Assembly: GCF_010509575.1 (NCBI RefSeq)
Contig: NZ_CP048437.1
Coordinates: forward strand, 2,604,001 to 2,668,000
Source: Faecalibacterium duncaniae
GTDB taxonomy: Bacteria; Bacillota; Clostridia; Oscillospirales; Ruminococcaceae
Length of the DNA: 64,000 nucleotides
Reading direction: 5' to 3'
How positions within the stretch are numbered: the stretch's first letter is position 1; every line of letters starts with the position of its first letter. This document shows, piece after piece, positions 17,540 through 25,660 of the stretch. A program made the translations under genes and the position numbers. Below the pieces are notes generated by a model that saw only the letters and a program-made list of their open reading frames with translations, was not told the origin of the DNA and searched no databases.

Positions 17540-18331
17540 TTATGGCAGAATACGGGTGGGCGGAAAGCCCATCCGTTTTTTGTAAATGCGGCTGAAATAA
17601 CAGGCATCTCGGTAGCCGACCTCATGAGCGGCCTGTGTCACAGTGTAGTCGCCGGAACGCAAAAGCTCAGTGGCTATTCGGACACGATAATTGATGAGGT
17701 AATCGATGGGACGGATGTTTTTGTACTTATAAAAGAGATAGCTGACATGTCCAGCTTTCTCATTGACCTGCTCGGCCAGTGCGTCCAGCGTCAGCGGCTC
17801 TGCATAGTGCTCTGCGATGAAATCCAGCAGGATGTTCATAATCTGGCTCTCGTTATAAGTTTCCTCGGGCTGAAAATCTGCAAAAATCTGGGCGAAGAAC
17901 TCTTCTGTCAGCTTTTCCTGCTGGTACTGACTGCGGATGTCAGCGTCCGGGTGGAGCTTTAGGATCTGCTCCAGAATGGAAAAGGTCTGTTCCGGATTTT
18001 TGAGCTTGTGGGAGAACAGCAAAGGCCGGTCGTTTTCGTAGTACATATTGATGTAGTGGAAATCCTGCTCGCCCAAGGCCGAAATGGTCAGGGTCTTGTC
18101 GGGACATCCGTGCAGGAATAGTCCTCGCTTGGCAATGAAGGGTTCGTGCTCAAATGAGAAGATGGCCCGACCCGACACCGGAACAATCAGTGCACTTTTC
18201 AGGGTGCGGTAGCTATTACTCTCACCAGCGTGCAGGGTAAAGCTGCGGAAGCCGACAGACTCGATTCGGCCCTGATTGTATTCCTGAAATAAAATTTCCA
18301 GCGGATTAGGAAGCGCGGATATTTGATTCAT
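17540..18331 (-). CDS. AraC-family regulator of the siderophore module
   Basis: A 263-residue protein. The ATG at 18331 (MNQISALPNPLEILF) follows GGAGCTCC; 67 open codons upstream look non-coding. Residues about 20-150 form a cupin-like ligand domain, and residues about 165-263 the two AraC helix-turn-helices (LTLDALAEQVNEKAGHVSYLF and TVTQAAHEVGYRDACYFSRIYK). It converges on the binding-protein gene and diverges from the esterase gene. Comparable AraC regulators (YbtA, Btr) bind the siderophore and activate uptake genes, so an activator role is likely. Direct repeats at 14535-14566 are candidate sites. Confidence 0.9.
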   Translation of the reverse strand: MNQISALPNPLEILFQEYNQGRIESVGFRSFTLHAGESNSYRTLKSALIVPVSGRAIFSFEHEPFIAKRGLFLHGCPDKTLTISALGEQDFHYINMYYENDRPLLFSHKLKNPEQTFSILEQILKLHPDADIRSQYQQEKLTEEFFAQIFADFQPEETYNESQIMNILLDFIAEHYAEPLTLDALAEQVNEKAGHVSYLFYKYKNIRPIDYLINYRVRIATELLRSGDYTVTQAAHEVGYRDACYFSRIYKKRMGFPPTRILP

Positions 18332-18450
18332 TGGGAGCTCCTTTGTGCAAAAGCGGTTAGTTAATGCTAATATAGCACAAAATGCTACCGTTTGTCTATG
18401 TGGGGAGCACCCCACACTGCGTAATAATTGACAAAAAAGGGTGGTTATGG

Positions 18451-19119
18451 ATGGATATTCTAAACCTCGGTTCACATCGAATTGGAGCCCGGTTCCCGGA
18501 AAAGGGACTGCGCAAAGGCAAAAATCCTGCAATCCTACTCAACGATGGGGAACTGATTGAGCAGTTGAATCTGCGCACGGAACGAGCAGTGTTGGTGGGG
18601 GTATACCCCAATAACAGACTTTCAGAGTATACCCCGTGGCCAGAACCGGCTTTTCGACCGGGCACACCGGATTTTGGCGGGCAGCTAGGACAATATCATC
18701 GAGAACTGAACAACGAAATTCTCCCGGCGCTTATAGACGAATACGCCCTTGACACGGAAAAACTGGCGTATGGCGGCTATTCGCTGGGCGGTCTGGCTGC
18801 AACCATGAGTCTCTGGGAAACAGATGCCTTTGCTGCAGTATTTTCCCTCTGTGGGTCGTTCTGGTATCCGGGTGTTGCCGATTTCATAGAGGAACATGTC
18901 CCCAAAAACTACTCCGCACAGGTTTATCTGCAAAATGGTATCCGGGAGGGCGAAGGCCACAACAACCGTCTGTGTGATGCCTATAGCTACGCCCAACGAG
19001 TCCACACTGCCCTGCAAGCGACATGTGGAGCTAAAACTGTGCTGGATGACTACGGCCATCATGACCGGCAAAGTGAGCGTCTTAACGCTGCACTGCGTTG
19101 GGTGGAACGTGTGCTATGA
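18451..19119 (+). CDS. Putative siderophore esterase, alpha/beta hydrolase
   Basis: A 222-residue cytoplasmic hydrolase of the putative-esterase (Fes/BesA/IroE-like) family. The nucleophile elbow GYSLGG is at residues about 111-116, and a late His in DDYGHHDRQ fits the triad. It has family blocks VLVGVYPNNRLSEYTPWPEPAF and CGSFWYPGVADFI. These enzymes cut the trilactone backbone of imported ferric siderophores to release iron. ATG at 18451 follows AAGGGTGG; the 23 codons before it are not preceded by a site. Its place beside the uptake genes and divergent from AraC supports the role; other esters remain possible. Confidence 0.8.
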   Translation: MDILNLGSHRIGARFPEKGLRKGKNPAILLNDGELIEQLNLRTERAVLVGVYPNNRLSEYTPWPEPAFRPGTPDFGGQLGQYHRELNNEILPALIDEYALDTEKLAYGGYSLGGLAATMSLWETDAFAAVFSLCGSFWYPGVADFIEEHVPKNYSAQVYLQNGIREGEGHNNRLCDAYSYAQRVHTALQATCGAKTVLDDYGHHDRQSERLNAALRWVERVL

Positions 19120-19214
19120 ATCATTGGCGTAAATTTTGGCGTATGCTGAATCAAGGTGCATTTTATAATCACCAGCGACGAGCTGATTTAACCGCAGGGA
19201 ACGCCGATTGGTAG
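19116..19214 (+). CDS. Possible 32-residue small protein coupled to the esterase
   Basis: An ATG overlaps the esterase stop as ATGA and opens a 32-codon frame, MNHWRKFWRMLNQGAFYNHQ..., ending ADW. The overlap suggests translational coupling. It is basic and aromatic-rich. It may also be a remnant or chance frame; nothing in it is recognised. Confidence 0.25.
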   Translation: MNHWRKFWRMLNQGAFYNHQRRADLTAGNADW

Positions 19215-19240
19215 CATAAAATCCTTATATGAAACAAAAA

Positions 19241-19276
19241 GCGGCAGCTACGTTGTTTTTCGCAACATAGCTGCCG
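19241..19276 (+). terminator. Hairpin after the esterase
   Basis: CGGCAGCTA.GTTG and CAAC.TAGCTGCCG form a stem with one mismatch, followed by TATCTTCGTTTT. It probably ends the esterase transcript. Confidence 0.6.
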
Positions 19277-19305
19277 TATCTTCGTTTTGGGAGTTCGGTG
19301 TACCT

Positions 19306-19399
19306 ACTACACCAATCCGTCTATTCACTTCTTACACCACACCGCTTTGTAAGGCTCTTTTTCGGGAAAACGTCCCAAAATTGGTGTAGTTGTGGTGTA
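19306..19399. repeat. Nested inverted repeats between esterase and lysS
   Basis: ACTACACCAAT (19306-19316) is matched inversely by ATTGGTGTAGT (19380-19390), and TACACCACA (19333-19341) by TGTGGTGTA (19391-19399). No gene is recognised in 19215-19463. The arrangement may be recombination-site debris or a structured 3' region. Confidence 0.4.
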
Positions 19400-19463
19400 G
19401 TACCGCAGATGTCGCTTGAAATCTGTTCATAATTTCATCGTATCTGCGTTTTAATTTTGCATT

Positions 19464-20975
19464 TTACTGCTCAATCGGCTTCATCGTGGGGAACAGCAGA
19501 ACATCGCGGATGGAGGCGCTGTCGGTGAGCAGCATGACCAGGCGGTCCACGCCGAAGCCCAGGCCGCCCGTGGGGGGCAGACCGTACTCCAGAGCGTTGA
19601 CGTAGTCGTAATCCACCTGAGCCTTGCAGTCGGGCTCAATGGCCTTGCGCTCGGCGACCTGACGCTCAAAGCGGCCCTTCTGGTCGATGGGGTCGTTCAG
19701 CTCGCTGAAGGCGTTGCCGTACTCGGTGCAGTCGATGAAGTACTCAAAGCGCTCGGTAAAGGCGGGATCGTCCGGCTTGCGCTTGGCCAGCGGGCTGATC
19801 TCGACAGGATAATCATAGATAAAGGTGGGCTGGATCAGCTTGTCCTCAACAAAGGCATCGAAGAACTCGGCCAGAATGGCACCCTTGGTGGGGACCTCGG
19901 GCAGCTCCACATGATGCTCCTTGGCAGAGGCAATGGCATCCTCGTCGGACTTCCAATCGTTGAAGTCCACGCCGGAATACTTCTTCACGGCCTCCACCAT
20001 GGTCAGGCGCTCCCAGTGGCTCATATCGATCTGCTTGCCCTGATAGGGAATGACCATGCTGCCGCAGATCTTGAGGGCCAGGCGCTTGTACAGCTCCTCC
20101 ACCAGGTCCATCATGCCGTGGAAATCGGTAAAGGCCTGATACAGCTCGATGCTGGTGAACTCGGGGTTGTGCTTGGGGTCCATGCCCTCGTTGCGGAAGA
20201 TGCGGCCAACCTCGTACACGCGGTCCATGCCGCCCACGATCAGGCGCTTGAGGTACAGCTCAGTCTCAATGCGCAGCACCATGTCCATGTTCAGGCTGTT
20301 GTGGTGGGTGTAGAAGGGACGGGCGGAGGCACCGATCTCAAAGGGGGTCAGGATGGGGGTATCCACCTCCAAAAAGCCCTTCTCGTCCAGATAGGCGCGG
20401 ATCTCCTTCAGGATCTGGCTGCGCTTGACGAAGGTATCCTTCACCTCCGGGTTGGCGATCAGGTCCACATAGCGCTGACGGTAACGCATCTCGGTATCGG
20501 TCAGGCCGTGGAACTTCTCGGGCAGGGGGCGCAGGCTCTTGGCCAGCAGGGTCAGCTCGGTGGCACGAACGCTCAGCTCGCCGGTCTTGGTGCGGAACAC
20601 CTCGCCCTTGACACCGATGATATCGCCAACGTCCAGCTTCTTGAAGGCGGCATAGGCCTCCTCGCCCAGCTCGTCGCGGCGGACATACAGCTGGATATCG
20701 CCCTTGTCATCGCGCAGGTGGGCAAAGCTTGCCTTGCCCATCACGCGCTTGGACATCATACGGCCGGCCAGCGCGACCTGCTTGCCGCTGTCGGTCTCGT
20801 TGGGCAGATCCTTGAACTCTTCCTTCAGGTCGGCAGAGTATGCGTCCTGGGGGAACTTGGTCAGGGTGAAGGGATCGTTTCCGGCAGCCTGCAGGTCGGC
20901 CAGCTTCTGGCGGCGCACCTGCACCTGCTCGCTCTCAGACAGGCCCTGAGCGGGGTTTCTCTTTTGCTCTTCCAT
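19464..20975 (-). CDS. lysS: Lysyl-tRNA synthetase
   Basis: A 503-residue class II synthetase that charges tRNA-Lys. ATG at 20975 follows GGGAGGAA and begins MEEQKRNPAQGLSESEQVQVRRQKL. An N-terminal OB-fold (VALAGRMMSKRVMGKASFAHLRD) is followed by the catalytic domain with MRYRQRYVDLI, the motif 2 region FRNEGMDPKHNPEFTSIELYQA and motif 3 GLGFGVDRLVMLLTDSASIRDV near the end. Length is normal for bacterial LysS. It lies 19 bases after greA, the common Firmicutes pairing, and shares its promoter. Confidence 0.98.
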   Translation of the reverse strand: MEEQKRNPAQGLSESEQVQVRRQKLADLQAAGNDPFTLTKFPQDAYSADLKEEFKDLPNETDSGKQVALAGRMMSKRVMGKASFAHLRDDKGDIQLYVRRDELGEEAYAAFKKLDVGDIIGVKGEVFRTKTGELSVRATELTLLAKSLRPLPEKFHGLTDTEMRYRQRYVDLIANPEVKDTFVKRSQILKEIRAYLDEKGFLEVDTPILTPFEIGASARPFYTHHNSLNMDMVLRIETELYLKRLIVGGMDRVYEVGRIFRNEGMDPKHNPEFTSIELYQAFTDFHGMMDLVEELYKRLALKICGSMVIPYQGKQIDMSHWERLTMVEAVKKYSGVDFNDWKSDEDAIASAKEHHVELPEVPTKGAILAEFFDAFVEDKLIQPTFIYDYPVEISPLAKRKPDDPAFTERFEYFIDCTEYGNAFSELNDPIDQKGRFERQVAERKAIEPDCKAQVDYDYVNALEYGLPPTGGLGFGVDRLVMLLTDSASIRDVLLFPTMKPIEQ

Positions 20976-20994
20976 GGTTTCCTCCCGTTCAGGC

Positions 20995-21480
20995 TCAGTT
21001 TGCGGCGTGGGTGATGGCCAGCACTTCGTACTCGACGATCTGGCCGGAGGGCAGCAGGACTTCAGCCTTCTCGCCCACGGCCTTGCCCAGCAGAGCGTGG
21101 CCCACAGGGCTCTCGTCGCTGATCTTGCCGTTGATGGGGTCAGCCTCGGTGCGGCCAACGATATCGTACTCCTCGGCCTCATCGTCACCGATCATCTTGA
21201 TGGAAACGTGGGTGCCAACAGCAACGCTGTCCACGCTCAGCTCGCTCTCGTCGATGATCACAGCGTTCTTGACCATCTGCTCCAGCTCGGTGATGCGGTT
21301 CTCCACCAGACCCTGGGTGTTCTTGGCTTCATCGTACTCGCTGTTCTCAGAAAGGTCGCCGTGGCTGCGGGCTTCCTTGATCTCCTCGGCCAGCTCCTTG
21401 CGGCGGACCGTCTTGAGGTATTCCAGTTCGTCCTGCATCGCCTTCAGGCCGGAAGCGGACATCTTGATTTCTTGTGCCAT
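20995..21480 (-). CDS. greA: Transcription elongation factor GreA
   Basis: A 161-residue protein of normal length: N-terminal coiled coil (residues 1-78) with the acidic tip in GDLSENSEYDEAK, and a C-terminal FKBP-like domain ending GQIVEYEVLAI. It inserts into the RNA polymerase secondary channel and promotes cleavage of backtracked RNA. RBS GGAG lies before ATG. It is the first gene of greA-lysS. Confidence 0.98.
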   Translation of the reverse strand: MAQEIKMSASGLKAMQDELEYLKTVRRKELAEEIKEARSHGDLSENSEYDEAKNTQGLVENRITELEQMVKNAVIIDESELSVDSVAVGTHVSIKMIGDDEAEEYDIVGRTEADPINGKISDESPVGHALLGKAVGEKAEVLLPSGQIVEYEVLAITHAAN

Positions 21481-21552
21481 TTTGGATCTTCTCCTTGTCT
21501 ATTGGATTGACGCAGCCGCAAAGCCGCGCACGAATGCTATTATGACTGTTCT

Positions 21553-21581
21553 ATTATAATAGCAAGCCGGGAGCTTGTCAA
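21553..21581 (-). promoter_or_regulatory. Consensus promoter of greA-lysS
   Basis: On the minus strand TTGACA (21581-21576), a 17-base spacer and TATAAT (21558-21553): a full sigma-A consensus, fitting strong housekeeping expression. Confidence 0.85.
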
Positions 21582-21714
21582 TAAAAACCACGGCGCTAGA
21601 GCGGAAAAAGCGGCGGTTTCGGCTCCCGCCCCTATGCAGAAGCGCCCCACCGGTTCCCCGGCAGGGCGCTTCCACAGGTTATTTGGGAATAGAGAATGGT
21701 TAGGTTATGGGGGC

Positions 21715-21847
21715 AACCCCCCAGTCGCTTTCAGCGACAGCCCCCGCTAATAGGGGGGCCCTTGGCATAGCGGATAGTTTCACCTTTTTGCCAAGGCCGC
21801 CCCTATTAGGGGCGGTGGCATCCCGAAGGGATGACGGTGGGGTTTAC
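21715..21847. repeat. Dispersed hairpin element, copy A
   Basis: An imperfect palindrome bounded by AACCCC and GGGGTT. It holds hairpins GTCGCT-TTC-AGCGAC, a CCTTGGCA/TGCCAAGG pair, CCGCCCCTA/TAGGGGCGG and CATCCC-GAA-GGGATG. The last 53 bases (21795-21847) nearly match 56452-56504, with paired changes in the final stem. Its right edge TTTAC supplies the TAA stop of the BspA-like gene. The rest of 21481-21714 shows only the greA promoter and a GC-rich stem near 21640-21672. Confidence 0.85.
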
Positions 21848-23805
21848 TTTTCCTGTGCCTTATTCCACACGCGGATCACTTCAACACGGCTCACGGAATC
21901 GGTATCCACATAGGTCTCGCCGTTGTCCTTTGCGGCCTTGAGCAGATCGTTTTCCACAGCCCAGGCAATGGCCTTCTGGGTATCGGTTGCATCGGCGGGC
22001 AGAACTGCGGCGGGTGCGGGCTTACCGGCATGGTTCCACACCAGCAGGGCCAGCTCGGCACGGTTTGTGGGGATGGCAGTACCGGCGGGCAGAGCGGTTT
22101 TCAGGTACAGCTCCGTGCTCAGCTGGTAGCCCTGCCATGCCAGAATGGCGGTGCCAACAGCGGCAGTGCCAACCACTGCGGTGGTGCCCAGAATGTTGGG
22201 CTCGTCCTCCTCAATGGAGGCATCCTTTGTCATGGCTTCGATGGTCACACCACCGGCAGGCATCTGGAACTTCAGGGGGTTGTTCTTGACATCCACATCC
22301 AGCGTTTCATCGGTGGTAATCGTCCACTGGTCAAATGCAACGGCATCGCTCTGGCTGGTGTAGGTCACGGTCACGTCAGCCTTTTCGGGCACTTTGGCGA
22401 TCAGCTCGCCCTTGTCGTTCTTCTCAGCCTTGATCTCTTCGTCACCATTCTTAATGGTAACATCAGCATTCTTGACGGTCAGGGTGTAGAGCTTGGTTGC
22501 AGGGGTCAGTTCGGCGGCCTCTTCGCCAACAACGACCTTTGCATCCGCATTGCAGATGGTCTCGTCATTGCTGTCGTTCACTGCAATACCAAAGGTGTAG
22601 CTGCCGGTCTTTTTGTAGGTCACATTCAGGGTTGCTTTGATATCACTGCTTCGGGAAGTCAGTTTCATCATCTGAGCCAACTTCTGAACAGTGTATTCTT
22701 TCTCGGTCAGTTCCTTGCCGTTCAGTTCTACCTTTTCAACTTCATCACCGTAGGTGAAAGCAACACTGCCATTGAGAATCTTGTTCATATCAGTACCGGG
22801 GGCAATGGCAATGTTCACATCAACGGGAGTATTGACCAAGTAGTCGCTCTTGGAGGTGGTCACATCCATCTTGCAAGGGATTATAACCAGCCCATCTTGA
22901 CGAAGCTGCTCATTATTGCCGCCATGCGAATCCTCTTTATAATTAATTCCAGTGAAGTTTTTGCTAGTGCCATCCGTCTTGCCATCAAGAGGAACAAAGG
23001 GAGCGCTTACAAGAGCATTCCACTGATCGGCTGTTCCGGCATAATAAACTTTTGTCAGCGAAATCGGCCTACCAAATGCCGCAACTTCAATTCCTTTCAA
23101 AGATGCAGGGAAAGTAACCGTTCCGAGCGCACAATTGTAAAATGCTTTCCTGTAAATTCTTTCAGTGTTAGAAGGAATGACAACATTCATAAGTGAAGTA
23201 CAGTTCTCAAAAGCACCCCAACGAATATCTGTAATCCCTTCTGGCAGATCAATCCTTTCTAGGCTCGAACAATTCGAGAAGCACTCCATCTCAATTGTTG
23301 TGATTTTGCTATTACCTTCAAAAGTAATATCATTTAGCCCTGTACAATTTGCAAATCCCCACCATTCAATCTTTTCAACATTCTCTGGAATATTAACACT
23401 TTTCAAAGACTCACAATGATAAAAAGCACCCGAGCAAATATATGTCACCGATTCTGGAATTTTAACTTTTTGAATCTTGCCACAGGTTGCATTCCAATAC
23501 TTAAAATTAGAATGATATTCTGCTGCAAACGCGGCCTGTCCGATTTTACTCAAAGAATGTCCGTCAAACTCGGCAGGAATATCAACTTCATAATTATTTG
23601 CCGCAAGCACATCTTCCGAGCCAATGTATTGTACCAACGTTGCAGTGTCATCATCATTTACACTATACACAAAATTTCCATCTTGTGTTTTTATTCCATC
23701 CGTATGAAACTCACCGCTTTTTGCATTATCTGCAAACGCTGACACCGGAAATAGTGTAAGTAGCATACATACTACAACCAACAAGCTGACGAAACGCTTT
23801 TTCAT
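21844..23805 (-). CDS. BspA-like leucine-rich-repeat surface protein with SLH-like end
   Basis: A 653-residue exported protein. ATG at 23805 follows AAAGGAGGA and opens signal MKKRFVSLLVVVCMLLTLFPV..SAFA. Residues about 60-270 hold BspA-type (LRR_5) repeats such as CESLKSVNIPENVEKIEWWGFANC and CSSLERIDLPEGITDIRWGAFENC. Residues about 310-540 look like Ig-like beta domains. The C-terminus (about 550-653) resembles an S-layer-homology segment (TNRAELALLVWNHAGKP, AIAWAVENDLL, SRVEVIRVW). It is probably wall-attached and involved in adhesion. The LRR half is clearly AT-richer than the C-terminal half, suggesting a mosaic origin. The stop codon lies in a repeat element. Confidence 0.85.
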   Translation of the reverse strand: MKKRFVSLLVVVCMLLTLFPVSAFADNAKSGEFHTDGIKTQDGNFVYSVNDDDTATLVQYIGSEDVLAANNYEVDIPAEFDGHSLSKIGQAAFAAEYHSNFKYWNATCGKIQKVKIPESVTYICSGAFYHCESLKSVNIPENVEKIEWWGFANCTGLNDITFEGNSKITTIEMECFSNCSSLERIDLPEGITDIRWGAFENCTSLMNVVIPSNTERIYRKAFYNCALGTVTFPASLKGIEVAAFGRPISLTKVYYAGTADQWNALVSAPFVPLDGKTDGTSKNFTGINYKEDSHGGNNEQLRQDGLVIIPCKMDVTTSKSDYLVNTPVDVNIAIAPGTDMNKILNGSVAFTYGDEVEKVELNGKELTEKEYTVQKLAQMMKLTSRSSDIKATLNVTYKKTGSYTFGIAVNDSNDETICNADAKVVVGEEAAELTPATKLYTLTVKNADVTIKNGDEEIKAEKNDKGELIAKVPEKADVTVTYTSQSDAVAFDQWTITTDETLDVDVKNNPLKFQMPAGGVTIEAMTKDASIEEDEPNILGTTAVVGTAAVGTAILAWQGYQLSTELYLKTALPAGTAIPTNRAELALLVWNHAGKPAPAAVLPADATDTQKAIAWAVENDLLKAAKDNGETYVDTDSVSRVEVIRVWNKAQEK

Positions 23806-24228
23806 AAAAATCCTCCTTTTATGAATTACTCCCAAAATATAACCATGCCCGCACAAAGCAAAAAGAGCGCCGCACCGGCCAAATGGCTGGTACAACGCTC
23901 TGCGTTTTGTACTTTGGGAATCTACCGCCCCTTGAGGTGATGCCCATGTGCGGTATGGTTGAGAAAGTGCGGCTGGCTGCCATATTACAGGCCCTGTAGC
24001 TTTGCGTCGCAGCCTTTCGACTGGTTTGCCGTTTTTTCTGTTTCAACGTGGCATCTTACACAAAAATCATAAAACTTTTTTTTTTTTTTTTTTTTGTCAA
24101 TAACCCAAAAGCATCTTTGGCAAGTTGCACAAAAGCGATAGTGTTTGTATGGCATTTTCGGATAGCAGCATCGCCCCGGGGAGAAGTGTTCCGTTTGGGA
24201 AATGATGGCGTGTTTCCTCGCTTTTTCG
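23806..24228. other. Intergenic region with hairpin and a 20-T tract
   Basis: No firm gene. A hairpin spans 23861-23910 (GAGCG, ACCGGCC / GGCTGGT, CGCTC, then TTTTG). A run of 20 T occupies 24076-24095. On the minus strand a short Cys-rich frame (RFCATCQRCFWVID, poly-Lys, FYDFCVRCH) runs through it at 23985-24155 but has no clear ribosome-binding site. Confidence 0.6.
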
Positions 24229-24257
24229 TTGAAATATGCCAAGTTTTATGATATAGT
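24229..24257 (+). promoter_or_regulatory. Promoter of the MATE gene
   Basis: TTGAAA (24229-24234), 17 bases, TATAGT (24252-24257), 54 bases before the ATG. Confidence 0.65.
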
Positions 24258-24311
24258 AGTAGTCGTTTTTACGTTTCACTCCCCTATTCTCCCCGCGGAA
24301 AGGAAGCTTCC

Positions 24312-25613
24312 ATGAACCTGACAAAGCAGTTCTTCAAGTATGTGTCGCAGAATATTTTCGGTCTGATCGGCACATCGTGCTATATTCTGGCCGACACCTA
24401 TTTCATCGCCCAGGCGGCGGGCACCGACGGCGTGACCCTGCTGAACCTCTGCCTGCCCATGTACAACCTGATCTTTGCCTTCGGCTCGATGATCGGCCTG
24501 GGTGCGGCCACCCGGTACGCCATCCTGCAGGCGCAGGGCGAGGCGCGGGCGCAGCGGTTTTTTTCCAACGCCATCCTCTGCGCCTGCCTGATCGCCATCC
24601 CGTTCATGCTGGCGGGCGCGTTCTGCCCGGGCACGCTCCTGCAGCTCATGGGCGGCGATGCGGACATCGTGGCGCTGGGCCTGAACTACACCCGCATCTT
24701 CCTGCTGTTCACCCCCTTCTTCATGTGCAACTACATCTTCTCGGCCTTCGTCCGCAACGACGGCGACCCGTCCCTTGCCATGGTGGCCACCCTGAGCGGC
24801 AGCCTGTTCAATGTGGTGTTCGATTACATCTTCATCTTCCCCATGGGGCTGGGCCTGCCCGGCGCGGCGCTGGCAACGGCCATCTCGCCGGTGCTCAGCA
24901 TCGCCATCTGCAGCCGCCACTTCTTTCAAAAGAGCAACACGCTCACCTTTGTCCGGCAGGCTCCCTCGGCCCGGCTGCTGGTGCAGAGCTGCCAGCTTGG
25001 CATCTCCGGTTTCGTCGGGGAGCTCTCCTCTGCCGTGACCACCACCGTGTTCAACTTCCTGCTGCTCCGGCTGGCGGGCAACGTGGGCGTGGCCGCTTAC
25101 GGCGTGGTGGCAAACTTTGCGCTGGTGGCAACAGCCATCTTCAACGGCGTGGCCCAGGGTGCCCAGCCGCTGATCAGCCAGTGCTACGGCAAAAATGAGA
25201 TGGCCGGAGCAAAAAAGCTGCTTCTGCTGGGCTGCGGCACTGCGCTGGCGCTGGCGGCGGTGTTGTACGGTGCCGTGTTTGGCTTTACCGATACCTTTGT
25301 TGCCCTCTTCAACAGCGAGAGCTCTGCTTTGATGGCCGAATATGCCCACAGCGGTATGCGCATCTACTTCCTGGGCTACTTCTTTGCAGGCTGCAATATT
25401 GTTGCGGCGGGCTATCTGGGTGCGGTCAACCGCCCCACCGAAGCCACCATCACCTCGGTCAGCCGGGGCGTGGCCGCCATCGTCACCTGCTCGCTGATCC
25501 TGAGCGCCCTGTTCGGCATGAACGGCGTGTGGTCGGCCTTCCCCGCCGCCGAGGCCATCACGCTGGCCCTGACGGTGTTCCTGCTCAAGCGCCCGCAGTC
25601 TGTGTGCAGCTGA
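24312..25613 (+). CDS. MATE-family efflux transporter
   Basis: A 433-residue, twelve-segment membrane protein of the MATE family (DinF/MepA branch). Recognised by the two homologous halves starting LIGTSCYILADTYFIAQAAG and LGISGFVGELSSAVTTTVFNFLLLRLAG, and by VAQGAQPLISQCYG in the second. Such proteins export cationic drugs or metabolites with Na+ or H+. RBS GGAAAGGAAG before ATG. It faces an AraC-type regulator gene on the opposite strand, which may control it. Substrate unknown. Confidence 0.93.
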   Translation: MNLTKQFFKYVSQNIFGLIGTSCYILADTYFIAQAAGTDGVTLLNLCLPMYNLIFAFGSMIGLGAATRYAILQAQGEARAQRFFSNAILCACLIAIPFMLAGAFCPGTLLQLMGGDADIVALGLNYTRIFLLFTPFFMCNYIFSAFVRNDGDPSLAMVATLSGSLFNVVFDYIFIFPMGLGLPGAALATAISPVLSIAICSRHFFQKSNTLTFVRQAPSARLLVQSCQLGISGFVGELSSAVTTTVFNFLLLRLAGNVGVAAYGVVANFALVATAIFNGVAQGAQPLISQCYGKNEMAGAKKLLLLGCGTALALAAVLYGAVFGFTDTFVALFNSESSALMAEYAHSGMRIYFLGYFFAGCNIVAAGYLGAVNRPTEATITSVSRGVAAIVTCSLILSALFGMNGVWSAFPAAEAITLALTVFLLKRPQSVCS

Positions 25614-25660
25614 ACGCCACCACGGAAAAGAGCCGGGTGCTGCCCCGGCTCCTGAACATT

